From Bacteroidales bacterium (GTDB lineage Bacteria; Bacteroidota; Bacteroidia; Bacteroidales; WCHB1-69), in NCBI GenBank assembly GCA_017540505.1, contig JAFYAW010000010.1, positions 1 to 54,874 on the forward strand: 54,874 nucleotides of DNA, written 5' to 3'. A program made the position numbers and the translations under genes. The notes beneath the pieces were generated by a model. That model did no database searches, had not been told where the DNA came from, and saw only the letters and a program-made list of their open reading frames with translations. Positions 19,541 to 27,005 of the stretch are shown piece by piece; positions within the stretch are counted from its first letter, which is position 1, and each line of letters begins with the position of its first letter.

Positions 19541-19570
19541 TGCCGTCAGGCGTTGCATATTTGTAAACCT
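19541..19570. repeat. Hairpin repeat (GCC-GTCA-GGC + GCATATTTGTA), single copy
   Basis: AATGCC, loop GTCA, GGCGTT, then GCATATTTGTA. It matches the hairpins at 20706, 20760 and 20815, which have GTTA-type loops followed by CATATCTGT or a close variant. Confidence 0.65.
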
Positions 19571-19578
19571 ATCTTTTT

Positions 19579-20688
19579 ATGTCGCCCCGCATTTTCAAAA
19601 GAAAAATAAAAGCAACACACCTGTTGCTCTTCATAGGATTCACTCTCCTTTTACTCCTACTCGCCTTCGTACTCTACATGGCCAGCATATTCAACGCCGA
19701 GTGCGACACCAGTTATTACAAACCGATCACCTTGCCGCACGATACCTCCACGGCTACTCCCGTGAAGGTGCCGGAACAGGCATGGCCCACTTCCACCCTA
19801 AACGGTCCTGTGCAGAGGGTTAGGATGTTCCGTTATGAGGCGAAGATGAACAAGCGGTCTAAGCAGATTACCAAGGGAAAACTAGTGGAAACCGTTACGG
19901 AGCAATACGACAGGGCGGGGCATCTGGTGGAGAAATGCACCCGCGATGCCACCGATACCACCCTTTTCCACGGCGAAAGCTATACGGAATATTTCAACGA
20001 GCAAGGAAACCTTGTGACGGATCATCGCAGTTGGCATAGGGATTATCTCCCATACTGGCGTCGTTACATTCAGGTTTATGACCAAAACGACGACTTGATT
20101 TACAATGTGATATTGGATGAGAAGGGAGACACCATGGGTGCTTTTCACAGAACTTACCAGTATGATGAGGTTGGAAATCTCATCAGCGCGACGGTTTACG
20201 ATGCCGAGGACACCGTCGTGCACACCCACGAATACTTTTTCATGGGTGACAGCATCGTGATCCGCGCTTATAGGGACGGCGTCTTGGCGGGCAGAACTGT
20301 ACTGGACTCCAATATGCGCTACACCACTGACTACTTTCATCTGAATGGGACAGATTTTTGGGATCTGCTGGCGGCAGGCATCATAACCTACCGCTATGAT
20401 GCTGACGGCAGGCAGATAGAGGAAATCATTTCAGATTCGTACTACAAGGAAATTACAAGATACGACAAATACGGAAATGTGGTGGAAAAGCTTTATTACC
20501 GGCACAAGAAAAAAGGCGAATCGAATCGATACCTTGGATTAAAACTCACCTCGCGGTGGACGCGCAGTTACGAATACGACAAGCATGGGAACTGGATTCG
20601 CGCCGTGGAAACCTTCGAGAATGCGGATGACCTGAAGCACAAAAGGGTGCAGTATAACGTCTGCGAGCGGGAAATCACCTACTATTGA
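19579..20688 (+). CDS. Hypothetical membrane-anchored protein with RHS/YD-like repeats
   Basis: An N-terminal basic stretch and one membrane helix (about residues 12-35, THLLLFIGFTLLLLLLAFVLYM) precede an exported domain of about 330 residues. That domain contains repeated YD-type strands: EQYDRAGHLVEK, YQYDEVGNLISATVYD, YRYDADGRQIEE, TRYDKYGNVVEK and YEYDKHGNWIRAV. These match the RHS/YD repeat consensus, which in long proteins forms a beta-cocoon. With only five or six repeats and no RHS core motif or toxin tail, this looks like a short repeat protein and not a polymorphic toxin. The partner and function are unknown. Confidence 0.65.
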   Translation: MSPRIFKRKIKATHLLLFIGFTLLLLLLAFVLYMASIFNAECDTSYYKPITLPHDTSTATPVKVPEQAWPTSTLNGPVQRVRMFRYEAKMNKRSKQITKGKLVETVTEQYDRAGHLVEKCTRDATDTTLFHGESYTEYFNEQGNLVTDHRSWHRDYLPYWRRYIQVYDQNDDLIYNVILDEKGDTMGAFHRTYQYDEVGNLISATVYDAEDTVVHTHEYFFMGDSIVIRAYRDGVLAGRTVLDSNMRYTTDYFHLNGTDFWDLLAAGIITYRYDADGRQIEEIISDSYYKEITRYDKYGNVVEKLYYRHKKKGESNRYLGLKLTSRWTRSYEYDKHGNWIRAVETFENADDLKHKRVQYNVCEREITYY

Positions 20689-20880
20689 GGTGCAGTTCAC
20701 AAAACATCCCCGTTAGGGGATCCATATCTGTAGCCAGAGAACGCGCCCGTCCCGTCCCTAACGCCGTTAGGCGTTGCATATCTGTGGGAATTGAGCCCTA
20801 CGCACGCATAAATGCCCCGATTAGGGCATTTGTATTGTATGTGAACATCTGTTCTACCGAGCTCCCGTCCTTATCGGGAC
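20689..20880. repeat. Cluster of short hairpin repeats with CATATCTGT tails
   Basis: Several small hairpins lie in a row: TCCCC-GTTA-GGGGA followed by CCATATCTGTAG (20706 onwards), AACGCC-GTTA-GGCGTT followed by GCATATCTGTGG (20760 onwards), AATGCCC-CGATTA-GGGCATT followed by TGTATTGTATGTG (20813 onwards), and CGTCC-TTATC-GGGACG (20868 onwards). Stem sequences vary while loop and tail persist, so pairing is kept by compensating changes. No gene is present. Confidence 0.65.
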
Positions 20881-20882
20881 GT

Positions 20883-21052
20883 GGGGAGATTCCGCCGCTT
20901 CTATCGTCGCCGGCGGAATGGTGCACATCGCACTTGCCGTCCAGGCGGCGGCAGATTGTCTTTCCCGAAATCCAAATTCTTGTGCCGCCGCATTCTCGGC
21001 CTGGTGGGCACGCACCATTCCGCGAAACGCAATAGCGTTGAGCGGAATCCCC
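20883..21052. repeat. Large nested inverted repeat, about 170 bp
   Basis: The outer arm GGGGAGATTCCGC (20883-20895) pairs with GCGGAATCCCC (21042-21052). The middle arm CGGAATGGTGC (20914-20924) pairs with GCACCATTCCG (21012-21022). Inside, CCAGGCGGCGGCA pairs with TGCCGCCGC and GGCCTGG. Small hairpins such as AACGC-AATA-GCGTT decorate the arms. It could be a non-autonomous element or encode a structured RNA, and no credible protein fits. With the cluster before it, it fills the 415-bp gap 20689-21103. Confidence 0.6.
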
Positions 21053-21103
21053 AACCATTCAGGGTATCCCAATCGAAAACCGCAAATCGCAAACCGCCAA
21101 CCG

Positions 21104-21706
21104 CTAATCCCGCTTCAGCCATTCCGGATGGGCGTACGGCTCCTTGTCCTCTAAGTTGAACCAACCCTTGTTTTTGCCATGCATTCCGTAATAGTACTGC
21201 TCTATTTCGGCCAGGTCTTTTTCATAATCTCCTGTCGGGTAAAACACCTTCCCGATGCCCGCTGTGCGGCTCCGGAAGTCGATGTGGCTCACGCAGATGG
21301 GTACTCCCGCCTTCTCCGCAATCTGGTAGAAACCGCGTTTCCACTTGGGCACTAACGTGCGCGTGCCCTCCGGACAGATTATGAAGGCAATCTCGTCACG
21401 GTTTTTGATGAGGTCCACGGCGAAATCCGCAAAATGCAGCGCGTGCTGGCGGTCCACCGGCACACACCCTACCTTCTTGAGGAAAGGCTTGAACGGGAAC
21501 ACGAAAAACTCTTTCTTCATGGCCATCACCATCTTCAGTTTCAGATACTTGATCACCTGCCGTCCGATGAAGAAATCGGCGATGGAGGTGTGTGGGGCCA
21601 TGATGACCACGCATTTTTTCAAGTCCGGATTCTGATGGAATTCCTCAGTAGTGAACCCGCTGACGCGGAAACCGCATAATTTCAATAAGATGGTGTGTAT
21701 TGACAT
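21104..21706 (-). CDS. 1-acyl-sn-glycerol-3-phosphate acyltransferase-like (PlsC family)
   Basis: A 200-aa acyltransferase with the HX4D motif in APHTSIADFFIG (His/Asp pair) and the second block ICPEGTRTLVPKWKRGFYQIA (EGTR). PlsC-type enzymes acylate lysophosphatidic acid in phospholipid synthesis, but short Bacteroidota members also acylate ornithine lipids or other acceptors, so the acceptor is open. It lacks a clear N-terminal membrane helix. It lies six bases downstream of an LD-carboxypeptidase gene on the same strand. Confidence 0.82.
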   Translation of the reverse strand: MSIHTILLKLCGFRVSGFTTEEFHQNPDLKKCVVIMAPHTSIADFFIGRQVIKYLKLKMVMAMKKEFFVFPFKPFLKKVGCVPVDRQHALHFADFAVDLIKNRDEIAFIICPEGTRTLVPKWKRGFYQIAEKAGVPICVSHIDFRSRTAGIGKVFYPTGDYEKDLAEIEQYYYGMHGKNKGWFNLEDKEPYAHPEWLKRD

Positions 21707-21712
21707 AATGTG

Positions 21713-22615
21713 TTAGTTTTCAATGATGATAGAATGGCCTTCGCACAAGCATTTCAGCGGGCACCCCATGCGGATGGCCCGGTTGTCGGCCTCGTGACCG
21801 GCAGGGAAACCGAAGATGACGGGGAAATCATAATGACGGGCATGTTCGGCTACAATCTCCTCGGCCGTTTTGCCGTAGGGGATGGTGTTGTCGTGCATAT
21901 CGCTCAAATGGCCCACCAGCAATCCCGCCAGCCGGCGCAGCTTGCCGGCACGCTCCAAACTGGTCATCATCCGGTCGATATGGTACAGATATTCGTCCAA
22001 ATCCTCTATAAAGAGAATCTTACCATCGGTGTTCACATCCGAAGGGGAGGCGAGCAGGGAGTATAGCATCGACAGGTTGCCGCCGGTGACAATGCCTTCA
22101 AAATTGCCGGGACGGCTCAACGGGTGCTGTGGCAGCTCGTAGCGCAGACGCTCGCCGCGCAGGGCGGCTATTAGCGAACGGTTGGCGGCATTATCCAAAG
22201 CCTCCTCATGCACATTGACGGGCATGGTGGCGTGAAGGGTGGCGATGTTGAAGTTCTGCTGGATGTGGGAATGGAAGACTGTCACGTCGCTGTAGCCGCA
22301 GATCCATTTGGGACGGGCTTGGAAGGCGGTGAAGTCGAGGCTATCGATAATGCGGGCGGAGCCGTAGCCGCCACGGGCGCACCACACGGCCCTGATGTCG
22401 GGATTATCGAGCAACTCCTGGATGTAGCCTGCGCGTACCGCCTCGTCGCCGGCAAACTGGTGGCATTCGGCAAAAAGGCGTTCGTCATAAAAAACGTTAA
22501 AGCCGTTCTGTTCCAGCAGATGCATGGCAGGTGCAATCTCCGCAGGGGAGATTTTCCGCGCCGGAGCCGCAATGGCCACCGTGTCGCCTTGCCGCAGATA
22601 ATCGGGAACAATCAT
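21713..22615 (-). CDS. ldcA: Muramoyltetrapeptide (L,D-) carboxypeptidase, S66 family
   Basis: Cuts the terminal D-Ala from tetrapeptide muropeptides in the cytoplasm during peptidoglycan recycling. The 300-aa protein shows AIAAPARKIS near the start, ARGGYGSARIID (80-91) and GYSDVT (107-112), whose Ser109 is the expected nucleophile. FIEDLDEYLYHIDRMM holds the conserved Glu, and a late His completes the Ser-Glu-His set. It overlaps the upstream SDR gene by four bases and probably shares its promoter with the acyltransferase. Microcin C immunity proteins (MccF) share the family but are less likely in this setting. Confidence 0.88.
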   Translation of the reverse strand: MIVPDYLRQGDTVAIAAPARKISPAEIAPAMHLLEQNGFNVFYDERLFAECHQFAGDEAVRAGYIQELLDNPDIRAVWCARGGYGSARIIDSLDFTAFQARPKWICGYSDVTVFHSHIQQNFNIATLHATMPVNVHEEALDNAANRSLIAALRGERLRYELPQHPLSRPGNFEGIVTGGNLSMLYSLLASPSDVNTDGKILFIEDLDEYLYHIDRMMTSLERAGKLRRLAGLLVGHLSDMHDNTIPYGKTAEEIVAEHARHYDFPVIFGFPAGHEADNRAIRMGCPLKCLCEGHSIIIEN

Positions 22616-23466
22616 AATTCTATACCGTTTTTCCGCAAGACTTTCTGGGTCATTTCCCGCAAAAGGGTTCTTTCCTGTACGTTGTTGTAAAATTTCTTTT
22701 TAGGTTTTTTAACAGTGCTTTTTTTGAAATAGGCTCCCGTCACCCCTTCGAATTCCGGGTTCAGCGCGGCTGCCAGCATGGTGGCTGCCCCTTCCTCGGG
22801 CGTGTTGATGAGCGGACGGAAGATCCAGTCGCACAGCTTGTCCACCACGATGTTGCCCTGTCGGATGATGCCGGTGCTCACGATGTCGGGGTCCGCCACG
22901 TTGATGCAGATGCCCCGCTCCTTCCAGGCTTCGGCGGCATCCAGCGTGAAATAGTAGAGCGCCCGCTTGGAATTGCCATACGTGGTGAAACGGTTGAATT
23001 TGCGATCATTCGTGGGCTCGAAGTAGTCCGCCCGTATTTTGCCCATGACATACGCGATGGACACCATGCTCACAATGCGCGTACCCTGACCCATAATCGG
23101 CAGCAGGGCATGAGTTAATGTGTAGTGACCCAGGTAGTTGACCGCTGTGGTGTATTCGATGCCGTTCACGCTGTTTTTCGCATGATGGCACAACACACCG
23201 GCGTTGTTCAATAGAATCTGTAAGGAGGAAAACTCCTTCTTCACCTCATCGGCGAAGCGGATAATATCCTGAAGATTGCCGAGGTCCACCTGTTTCAAAA
23301 AGAGGGTCGCACCGGTTTCCTCACGGATTGCATCATACGTGGGACGTGCGATTTCCGCATCGTAACAGGCCATGATGACATCATAACCGGCTTTCGCCAG
23401 CGTGCGGGTGTGAATCGTTCCCATGCCTCCGTCGGCACCCGTTACCAAAGCTGTTCCTTTACTCAT
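22612..23466 (-). CDS. Short-chain dehydrogenase/reductase (SDR)
   Basis: A classical-type SDR of 284 aa. The cofactor loop is TGADGGMG (residues 9-16), NNAG is at 87-90, Ser136 lies in VSMVSIAYVMG, and the catalytic YxxxK is Tyr163-Lys167 in YGNSKRAL. The C-terminus is basic (TVKKPKKKFYNN). The layout recalls retinol-dehydrogenase- or protochlorophyllide-reductase-like SDRs, but the substrate cannot be read from the sequence. It heads an operon with ldcA and the PlsC-like gene. Confidence 0.87.
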   Translation of the reverse strand: MSKGTALVTGADGGMGTIHTRTLAKAGYDVIMACYDAEIARPTYDAIREETGATLFLKQVDLGNLQDIIRFADEVKKEFSSLQILLNNAGVLCHHAKNSVNGIEYTTAVNYLGHYTLTHALLPIMGQGTRIVSMVSIAYVMGKIRADYFEPTNDRKFNRFTTYGNSKRALYYFTLDAAEAWKERGICINVADPDIVSTGIIRQGNIVVDKLCDWIFRPLINTPEEGAATMLAAALNPEFEGVTGAYFKKSTVKKPKKKFYNNVQERTLLREMTQKVLRKNGIEL

Positions 23467-23546
23467 CTGTTCTGATATGTAGATAATTAGACATTTTAGT
23501 TTCCGGTTCCATCGGTCATGCCAAACACAGGCCCTGAAACCGAGCG

Positions 23547-23554
23547 CAAATATA
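23547..23554 (-). promoter_or_regulatory. -7 element TATATTTG for the SDR-ldcA-plsC operon
   Basis: A minus-strand TAnnTTTG match about 80 bases before the SDR start. Confidence 0.55.
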
Positions 23555-23586
23555 CAAAATATTTGTCTTTTACGTTAGTTTTTTCG

Positions 23587-23594
23587 TACCTTTG
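23587..23594 (+). promoter_or_regulatory. -7 element TACCTTTG for the gene at 23615
   Basis: A plus-strand TAnnTTTG match 21 bases before the ATG. Confidence 0.65.
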
Positions 23595-23614
23595 CACCCT
23601 CAAAAACTATTATC

Positions 23615-24877
23615 ATGAAGCGGCTTGTTTTCAGTCTCTTTTTCATCATAATATGTGCAACATCCGCATTTTGTACCCACATCCTCATCCCGATGGATAT
23701 GGGGCAAACCAACCATTTAAAAGCATACGGGATAGCCTACTATGCCGTTTCCCATCAGGTGGATATGAGTTGGCTGCTCAATTATCGGGGAGGCAGTTTC
23801 ATGTGCCAATACAATTCGGATATTGAAAACGAGTGCTCCATCCGCGGAGTCTCATACCAAATTATTGCAGACATCCAAGCCCAGCAGATTTTGAGCGAAA
23901 TTGCGGCTGTGGAAAACAATATGAACGAAATCCGTCTGACAAAAGAGCCCAAAATCGCCGTTTACTCCCCGAAAAACAAGCTTCCTTGGGACGATGCCGT
24001 CACGCTGGTCCTGACTTACGCGGAAATCCCTTACACCGTCATCTATGATGAGGAAGTTATAAAGGGAGAATTGCCCAAATATGACTGGCTGCATTTGCAT
24101 CACGAGGATTTTACGGGACAGTACGGGAAATTCTGGGCCAGCTATCGGAACGCCAAATGGTATCAGGATGATGTTAAGGAGAATGAGGAGCGTGCCGCGC
24201 AGTTAGGTTTCGCCAAGGTTTCTCAAATGAAACTGGCCGTAGCCAAGGGCATCCGGGATTTTGTGGCAGGTGGCGGCTACCTCTTTGCCATGTGCTCTGG
24301 TCCTGACAGCTATGATATCGCCCTGGCTGCCGAAGGCGTGGACATCTGCGACATCATGTTCGACGGCGACCCCATGGACCCGCAGGCACAAAGCAAGCTG
24401 AACTACGACAACTGCTTCGCCTTCACAAATTTCAAAATAGAGACGAACCCATACGTCTATGAGGTGTCCGATATAGATGTCAACCCAACCTTGCACATGA
24501 CCAACAAATCCAGCGACTATTTCACTTTGTTTGAATTTTCTGCAAAATGGGATCCTGTGCCTACCATGCTCTGCCAGAACCATTTGACGGTCATCCCAGG
24601 TTTCATGGGGCAGACGACGGCCTTCCGCAAAGAGCTTATCAAGCCCACCGTCACCATTATGGGAGAGACGCAATTGTTCAACGAGGCACGCTATATACAC
24701 GGCGAGTATGGGAAGGGCACCTGGACATTCTATTCGGGCCACGATCCCGAGGACTACCAGCATTTGGTGAACGATCCGCCCACCAATCTGGATCTGTTTC
24801 CCAATTCGGCGGGTTACCGGCTCATATTAAACAATGTGTTGTTCCCCGCTGCAAAGAAACAGCAGCAAAAGACATAA
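23615..24877 (+). CDS. Exported GATase1-like protein of unknown function (Bacteroidota family)
   Basis: A signal peptide (about residues 1-21, ending FC or AFC) is followed by a 400-residue exported protein. It opens with HILIPMDMGQTNHLKAYGIAYY and WLLNYRGGSF. A class I glutamine-amidotransferase-like fold is suggested by KIAVYSPKNKLPWDDAVTLVLTYAEIPYTVIYDEEV, then LHLHHEDFTG and GGGYLFAMCSGPDSYD, with a Cys in the nucleophile-elbow position. I recall close relatives being labelled asparagine synthetase B in databases, but there is no N-terminal Cys2 amidohydrolase and no synthetase domain, so that name looks wrong. An export signal also argues against it. The substrate is unknown. Confidence 0.65.
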   Translation: MKRLVFSLFFIIICATSAFCTHILIPMDMGQTNHLKAYGIAYYAVSHQVDMSWLLNYRGGSFMCQYNSDIENECSIRGVSYQIIADIQAQQILSEIAAVENNMNEIRLTKEPKIAVYSPKNKLPWDDAVTLVLTYAEIPYTVIYDEEVIKGELPKYDWLHLHHEDFTGQYGKFWASYRNAKWYQDDVKENEERAAQLGFAKVSQMKLAVAKGIRDFVAGGGYLFAMCSGPDSYDIALAAEGVDICDIMFDGDPMDPQAQSKLNYDNCFAFTNFKIETNPYVYEVSDIDVNPTLHMTNKSSDYFTLFEFSAKWDPVPTMLCQNHLTVIPGFMGQTTAFRKELIKPTVTIMGETQLFNEARYIHGEYGKGTWTFYSGHDPEDYQHLVNDPPTNLDLFPNSAGYRLILNNVLFPAAKKQQQKT

Positions 24878-24882
24878 TAAGG

Positions 24883-24915
24883 AAACAGACATTAGATAAT
24901 ACCTAATGTCTGTTT
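24883..24915. terminator. Bidirectional terminator between convergent genes
   Basis: A 13-base stem AAACAGACATTAG (24883-24895) pairs with CTAATGTCTGTTT (24903-24915) around seven bases, with T-rich flanks on the plus strand. Its arms include the last codons of udk. Confidence 0.85.
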
Positions 24916-25506
24916 TATTTTGGAGGTCAGAATATCGATTCCCTTCTCATTTTGGGCACCCACGGGGATAATGATATCCGCCGAGCGTTTGGACGGTTCG
25001 ATGAAGAGCTCGTGCATGGGCTTTACGAAATGTTGGTAATGAACGATGGACTTGTCCAATCCCCGTCCGCGTTCATTCACATCCCGTTGGATGATACGAA
25101 TCAACCGCTCATCCGCATCCGTGTCCACGAACACCTTCAAATCAAGAACATCCCGAAGGGCCTTGTCGGTGAAAATCAGGATCCCTTCCACAATCAGCAC
25201 GTCGCAGGGATTGACGGGAATGGTGTCCTTGCCTCGGGCGCAGGTGACATACGAGTAGGTGGGCATCTCCACGGGAATGCCGGCTTTCAGCTTGGCGATA
25301 TGGTCCACCAAAAGAGTCCACTCAATGGCCGAGGGGTGGTCGAAGTTGATTTTTTCCTTCTCCTCTTGGGGCAGATTACCATTGTCTTTGTAATATGCGT
25401 CCTGGGAAAGCACGCTGACCTGCTCTTTGGGCAGGCTTTGGATGATTTTCTTCACCACTGATGTTTTTCCGGAGCCGGATCCGCCGGCGATTCCAATTAC
25501 GAGCAT
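24892..25506 (-). CDS. udk: Uridine kinase
   Basis: Phosphorylates uridine and cytidine with ATP or GTP in pyrimidine salvage. The P-loop GGSGSGKT lies at residues 8-15. FDHPSAIEWTLLVDHI, the nucleoside-binding IPVEMPTYSYVTCAR, VIVEGILIFTDKALRD and FVDTDADERLIRIIQRDVNERGR are all family signatures. Length (204 aa) is normal. It ends inside the shared terminator and starts 27 bases from a TATCTTTG element. Confidence 0.96.
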   Translation of the reverse strand: MLVIGIAGGSGSGKTSVVKKIIQSLPKEQVSVLSQDAYYKDNGNLPQEEKEKINFDHPSAIEWTLLVDHIAKLKAGIPVEMPTYSYVTCARGKDTIPVNPCDVLIVEGILIFTDKALRDVLDLKVFVDTDADERLIRIIQRDVNERGRGLDKSIVHYQHFVKPMHELFIEPSKRSADIIIPVGAQNEKGIDILTSKIKQTLGII

Positions 25507-25532
25507 AGTGTTTTTGTTTTAAAATGCGAACG

Positions 25533-25540
25533 CAAAGATA
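25533..25540 (-). promoter_or_regulatory. -7 element TATCTTTG for udk
   Basis: A minus-strand TAnnTTTG match between the tRNA terminator and the udk start. Confidence 0.65.
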
Positions 25541-25562
25541 CTATTTTTCACAATGGGAATAA

Positions 25563-25590
25563 AAAAAATCACGCTTTCCGCGTGATTTTT
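25563..25590 (-). terminator. Terminator of the tRNA-Gln gene
   Basis: AAATCACGC, loop TTTCC, GCGTGATTT, with a long A run on the plus strand that becomes a T run on the minus strand, just after the tRNA 3' end. Confidence 0.85.
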
Positions 25591-25594
25591 CTTG

Positions 25595-25665
25595 TTGCCC
25601 CGATAGGACTCGAACCCATACAAACAGAACCAGAATCTGCTGTGCTACCATTACACCACAGGGCA
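25595..25665 (-). tRNA. tRNA-Gln (anticodon CTG)
   Basis: The reverse complement folds into a cloverleaf. The acceptor TGCCCTG pairs with CGGGGCA. The D arm contains GGTGTAATGGTAGCAC. The anticodon arm GCAGA-TTCTGGT-TCTGT places CTG at positions 34-36. The T arm is ATGGG-TTCGAGT-CCTAT. No CCA is encoded. Its own promoter (25680) and terminator flank it. Confidence 0.93.
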
Positions 25666-25679
25666 AAAGTTTGAGCGCG

Positions 25680-25687
25680 CAAAGATA
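25680..25687 (-). promoter_or_regulatory. -7 element TATCTTTG for tRNA-Gln
   Basis: A minus-strand TAnnTTTG match 15 bases upstream of the mature tRNA 5' end. Confidence 0.65.
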
Positions 25688-25730
25688 TACTTTTTTTCAT
25701 ATACCAAGCGCGCTCAAGCAATTTTTTTTT

Positions 25731-26924
25731 CTAACTTACGAAAATCACTTCGTACCAGATATACCCGCTCACTATAACTTCCTTGTAATAAACATTATCC
25801 ACTTTGTAATAGACGTATCCGTCCAAAACGATTTCCTCATAAGTGCTGGGAAGTTCGGCCACGCGGGCACCAATCGGAGGGTTCACAACCACGTAATCTT
25901 TCTGTCTCGGGGTGTAAAATGTGCCATCATCGTAGTAATAGGTCACATTGTTGTAGATCACCACCACAGGGCTCCAGGTGTGGAAGATTGAGTGGGCGAT
26001 GACTGCTCCTACAGGCGGGCGGCAGATGATGTAGTATCCGTTGATGTAGCGGCAGTAAACGCTGTTGTAGAAGTAGTAGGGGACACCGTGATAGTAAACG
26101 GGACGGATACCGTGAGGAACGTGCATGTGGTGACCGAAAGAGTGGTGGTTCGGGTGTACGTAGGGAGTATAGTGCGGAGCGTGTCCGGGAGTCGGCTTGG
26201 CATCCGGTGCGGGTGCAGAACCTCCCTGACCGGATGGACGACCGCCTTCGTAGCGAGAGGATGCCGGTTGCGGTGTGGCCTGACCCGTGGAGGTGTATCC
26301 ACGTTTGGTCTCTGACGTACTGGACGTGGCCGTTGCCGGAGTTGAAACGCGGGAATCTACAGTTCTATTGCTGACGTTGGCTGATGTCGTAGGACGACTT
26401 GTCGCAGAAGAGGCAGGTCTCGCCACCTCGGAGGAGGCAGGTCTGGCTGTCGTGGAAGAAGCTGGCTTTGCTGTTGTTGAGGAGGCCGGACGAGATACGG
26501 TTGATGACGTGTTCGTGCGTGCGGCACTCGAACTCACGGTGGAGGAGCTGCTTGAAGAGGCTGGGCGTGCTGCCGCAGGCGTGGAGCTGTTCCGGGAGGC
26601 CGGCGCAACCGTGGAAGAGGAAGCCGGACGGGACACGGACGACGATGCGGAAGTCCTGGATGAAGCACTTGACGACGTGGCAGGCGGTCTGCTCACCGTG
26701 CTTGAAGAAGTCGGTCTCGGTGTTGTCTGTGCCTTTTGGTAACTGCTGTTGGCTCTGCTCATCTGCGCGTCACCTTTCCGGACCTGACGATCCACCGGAC
26801 TGCTGACAGTGGTTGCGGGCTTGCTGCTCGGTGCAGAAGCTCTGGATGTGGGCTGTGCCATTACGGAAGAAACGGCCAAACTGCCCATCCATAAAAGGCT
26901 AATTAACAAAACTGACTTTTTCAT
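25731..26924 (-). CDS. Secreted Ser/Thr/Ala/Pro-rich protein with DUF6515-like C-terminal domain
   Basis: A signal peptide (about residues 1-23, ending VMA) precedes about 210 residues of low-complexity Ser/Ala/Thr/Pro sequence with repeated RPASS, ARPASS and TVSRPASS blocks, which looks like an unstructured stalk or linker. After a His/Pro/Gly-rich hinge (GHAPHYTPYVHPNHHSFGHHMHVPHG) comes a Tyr-rich C-terminal domain of about 125 residues with paired strands (YHGVPYYFYNSVYCRYINGYYIICRPPVGA, then PPIGARVAELP, then DGYVYYKVDNVYYKEV). This matches the DUF6515 type common in Bacteroidota. The function is unknown; a cell-surface or periplasmic role is likely. Confidence 0.7.
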   Translation of the reverse strand: MKKSVLLISLLWMGSLAVSSVMAQPTSRASAPSSKPATTVSSPVDRQVRKGDAQMSRANSSYQKAQTTPRPTSSSTVSRPPATSSSASSRTSASSSVSRPASSSTVAPASRNSSTPAAARPASSSSSSTVSSSAARTNTSSTVSRPASSTTAKPASSTTARPASSEVARPASSATSRPTTSANVSNRTVDSRVSTPATATSSTSETKRGYTSTGQATPQPASSRYEGGRPSGQGGSAPAPDAKPTPGHAPHYTPYVHPNHHSFGHHMHVPHGIRPVYYHGVPYYFYNSVYCRYINGYYIICRPPVGAVIAHSIFHTWSPVVVIYNNVTYYYDDGTFYTPRQKDYVVVNPPIGARVAELPSTYEEIVLDGYVYYKVDNVYYKEVIVSGYIWYEVIFVS

Positions 26925-27005
26925 GACAATGTGATTTTAAAAGTTAGTGAAAACGACAGGTAAGACGAGAAAAGCAATCCGATGTTTAAGGCATCTGAAA
27001 AAAAA

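Noticed and set aside
19579-20688. Polymorphic RHS toxin
   Set aside because: Only a handful of YD-like repeats, no core-associated motif, no toxin tail and no immunity gene downstream.
20798-21164. Several short overlapping open frames in the 20.7-21.1 kb gap
   Set aside because: They lie in the nested inverted repeat, in different frames on both strands, and encode Arg/Pro-rich sequence dictated by the palindromes.
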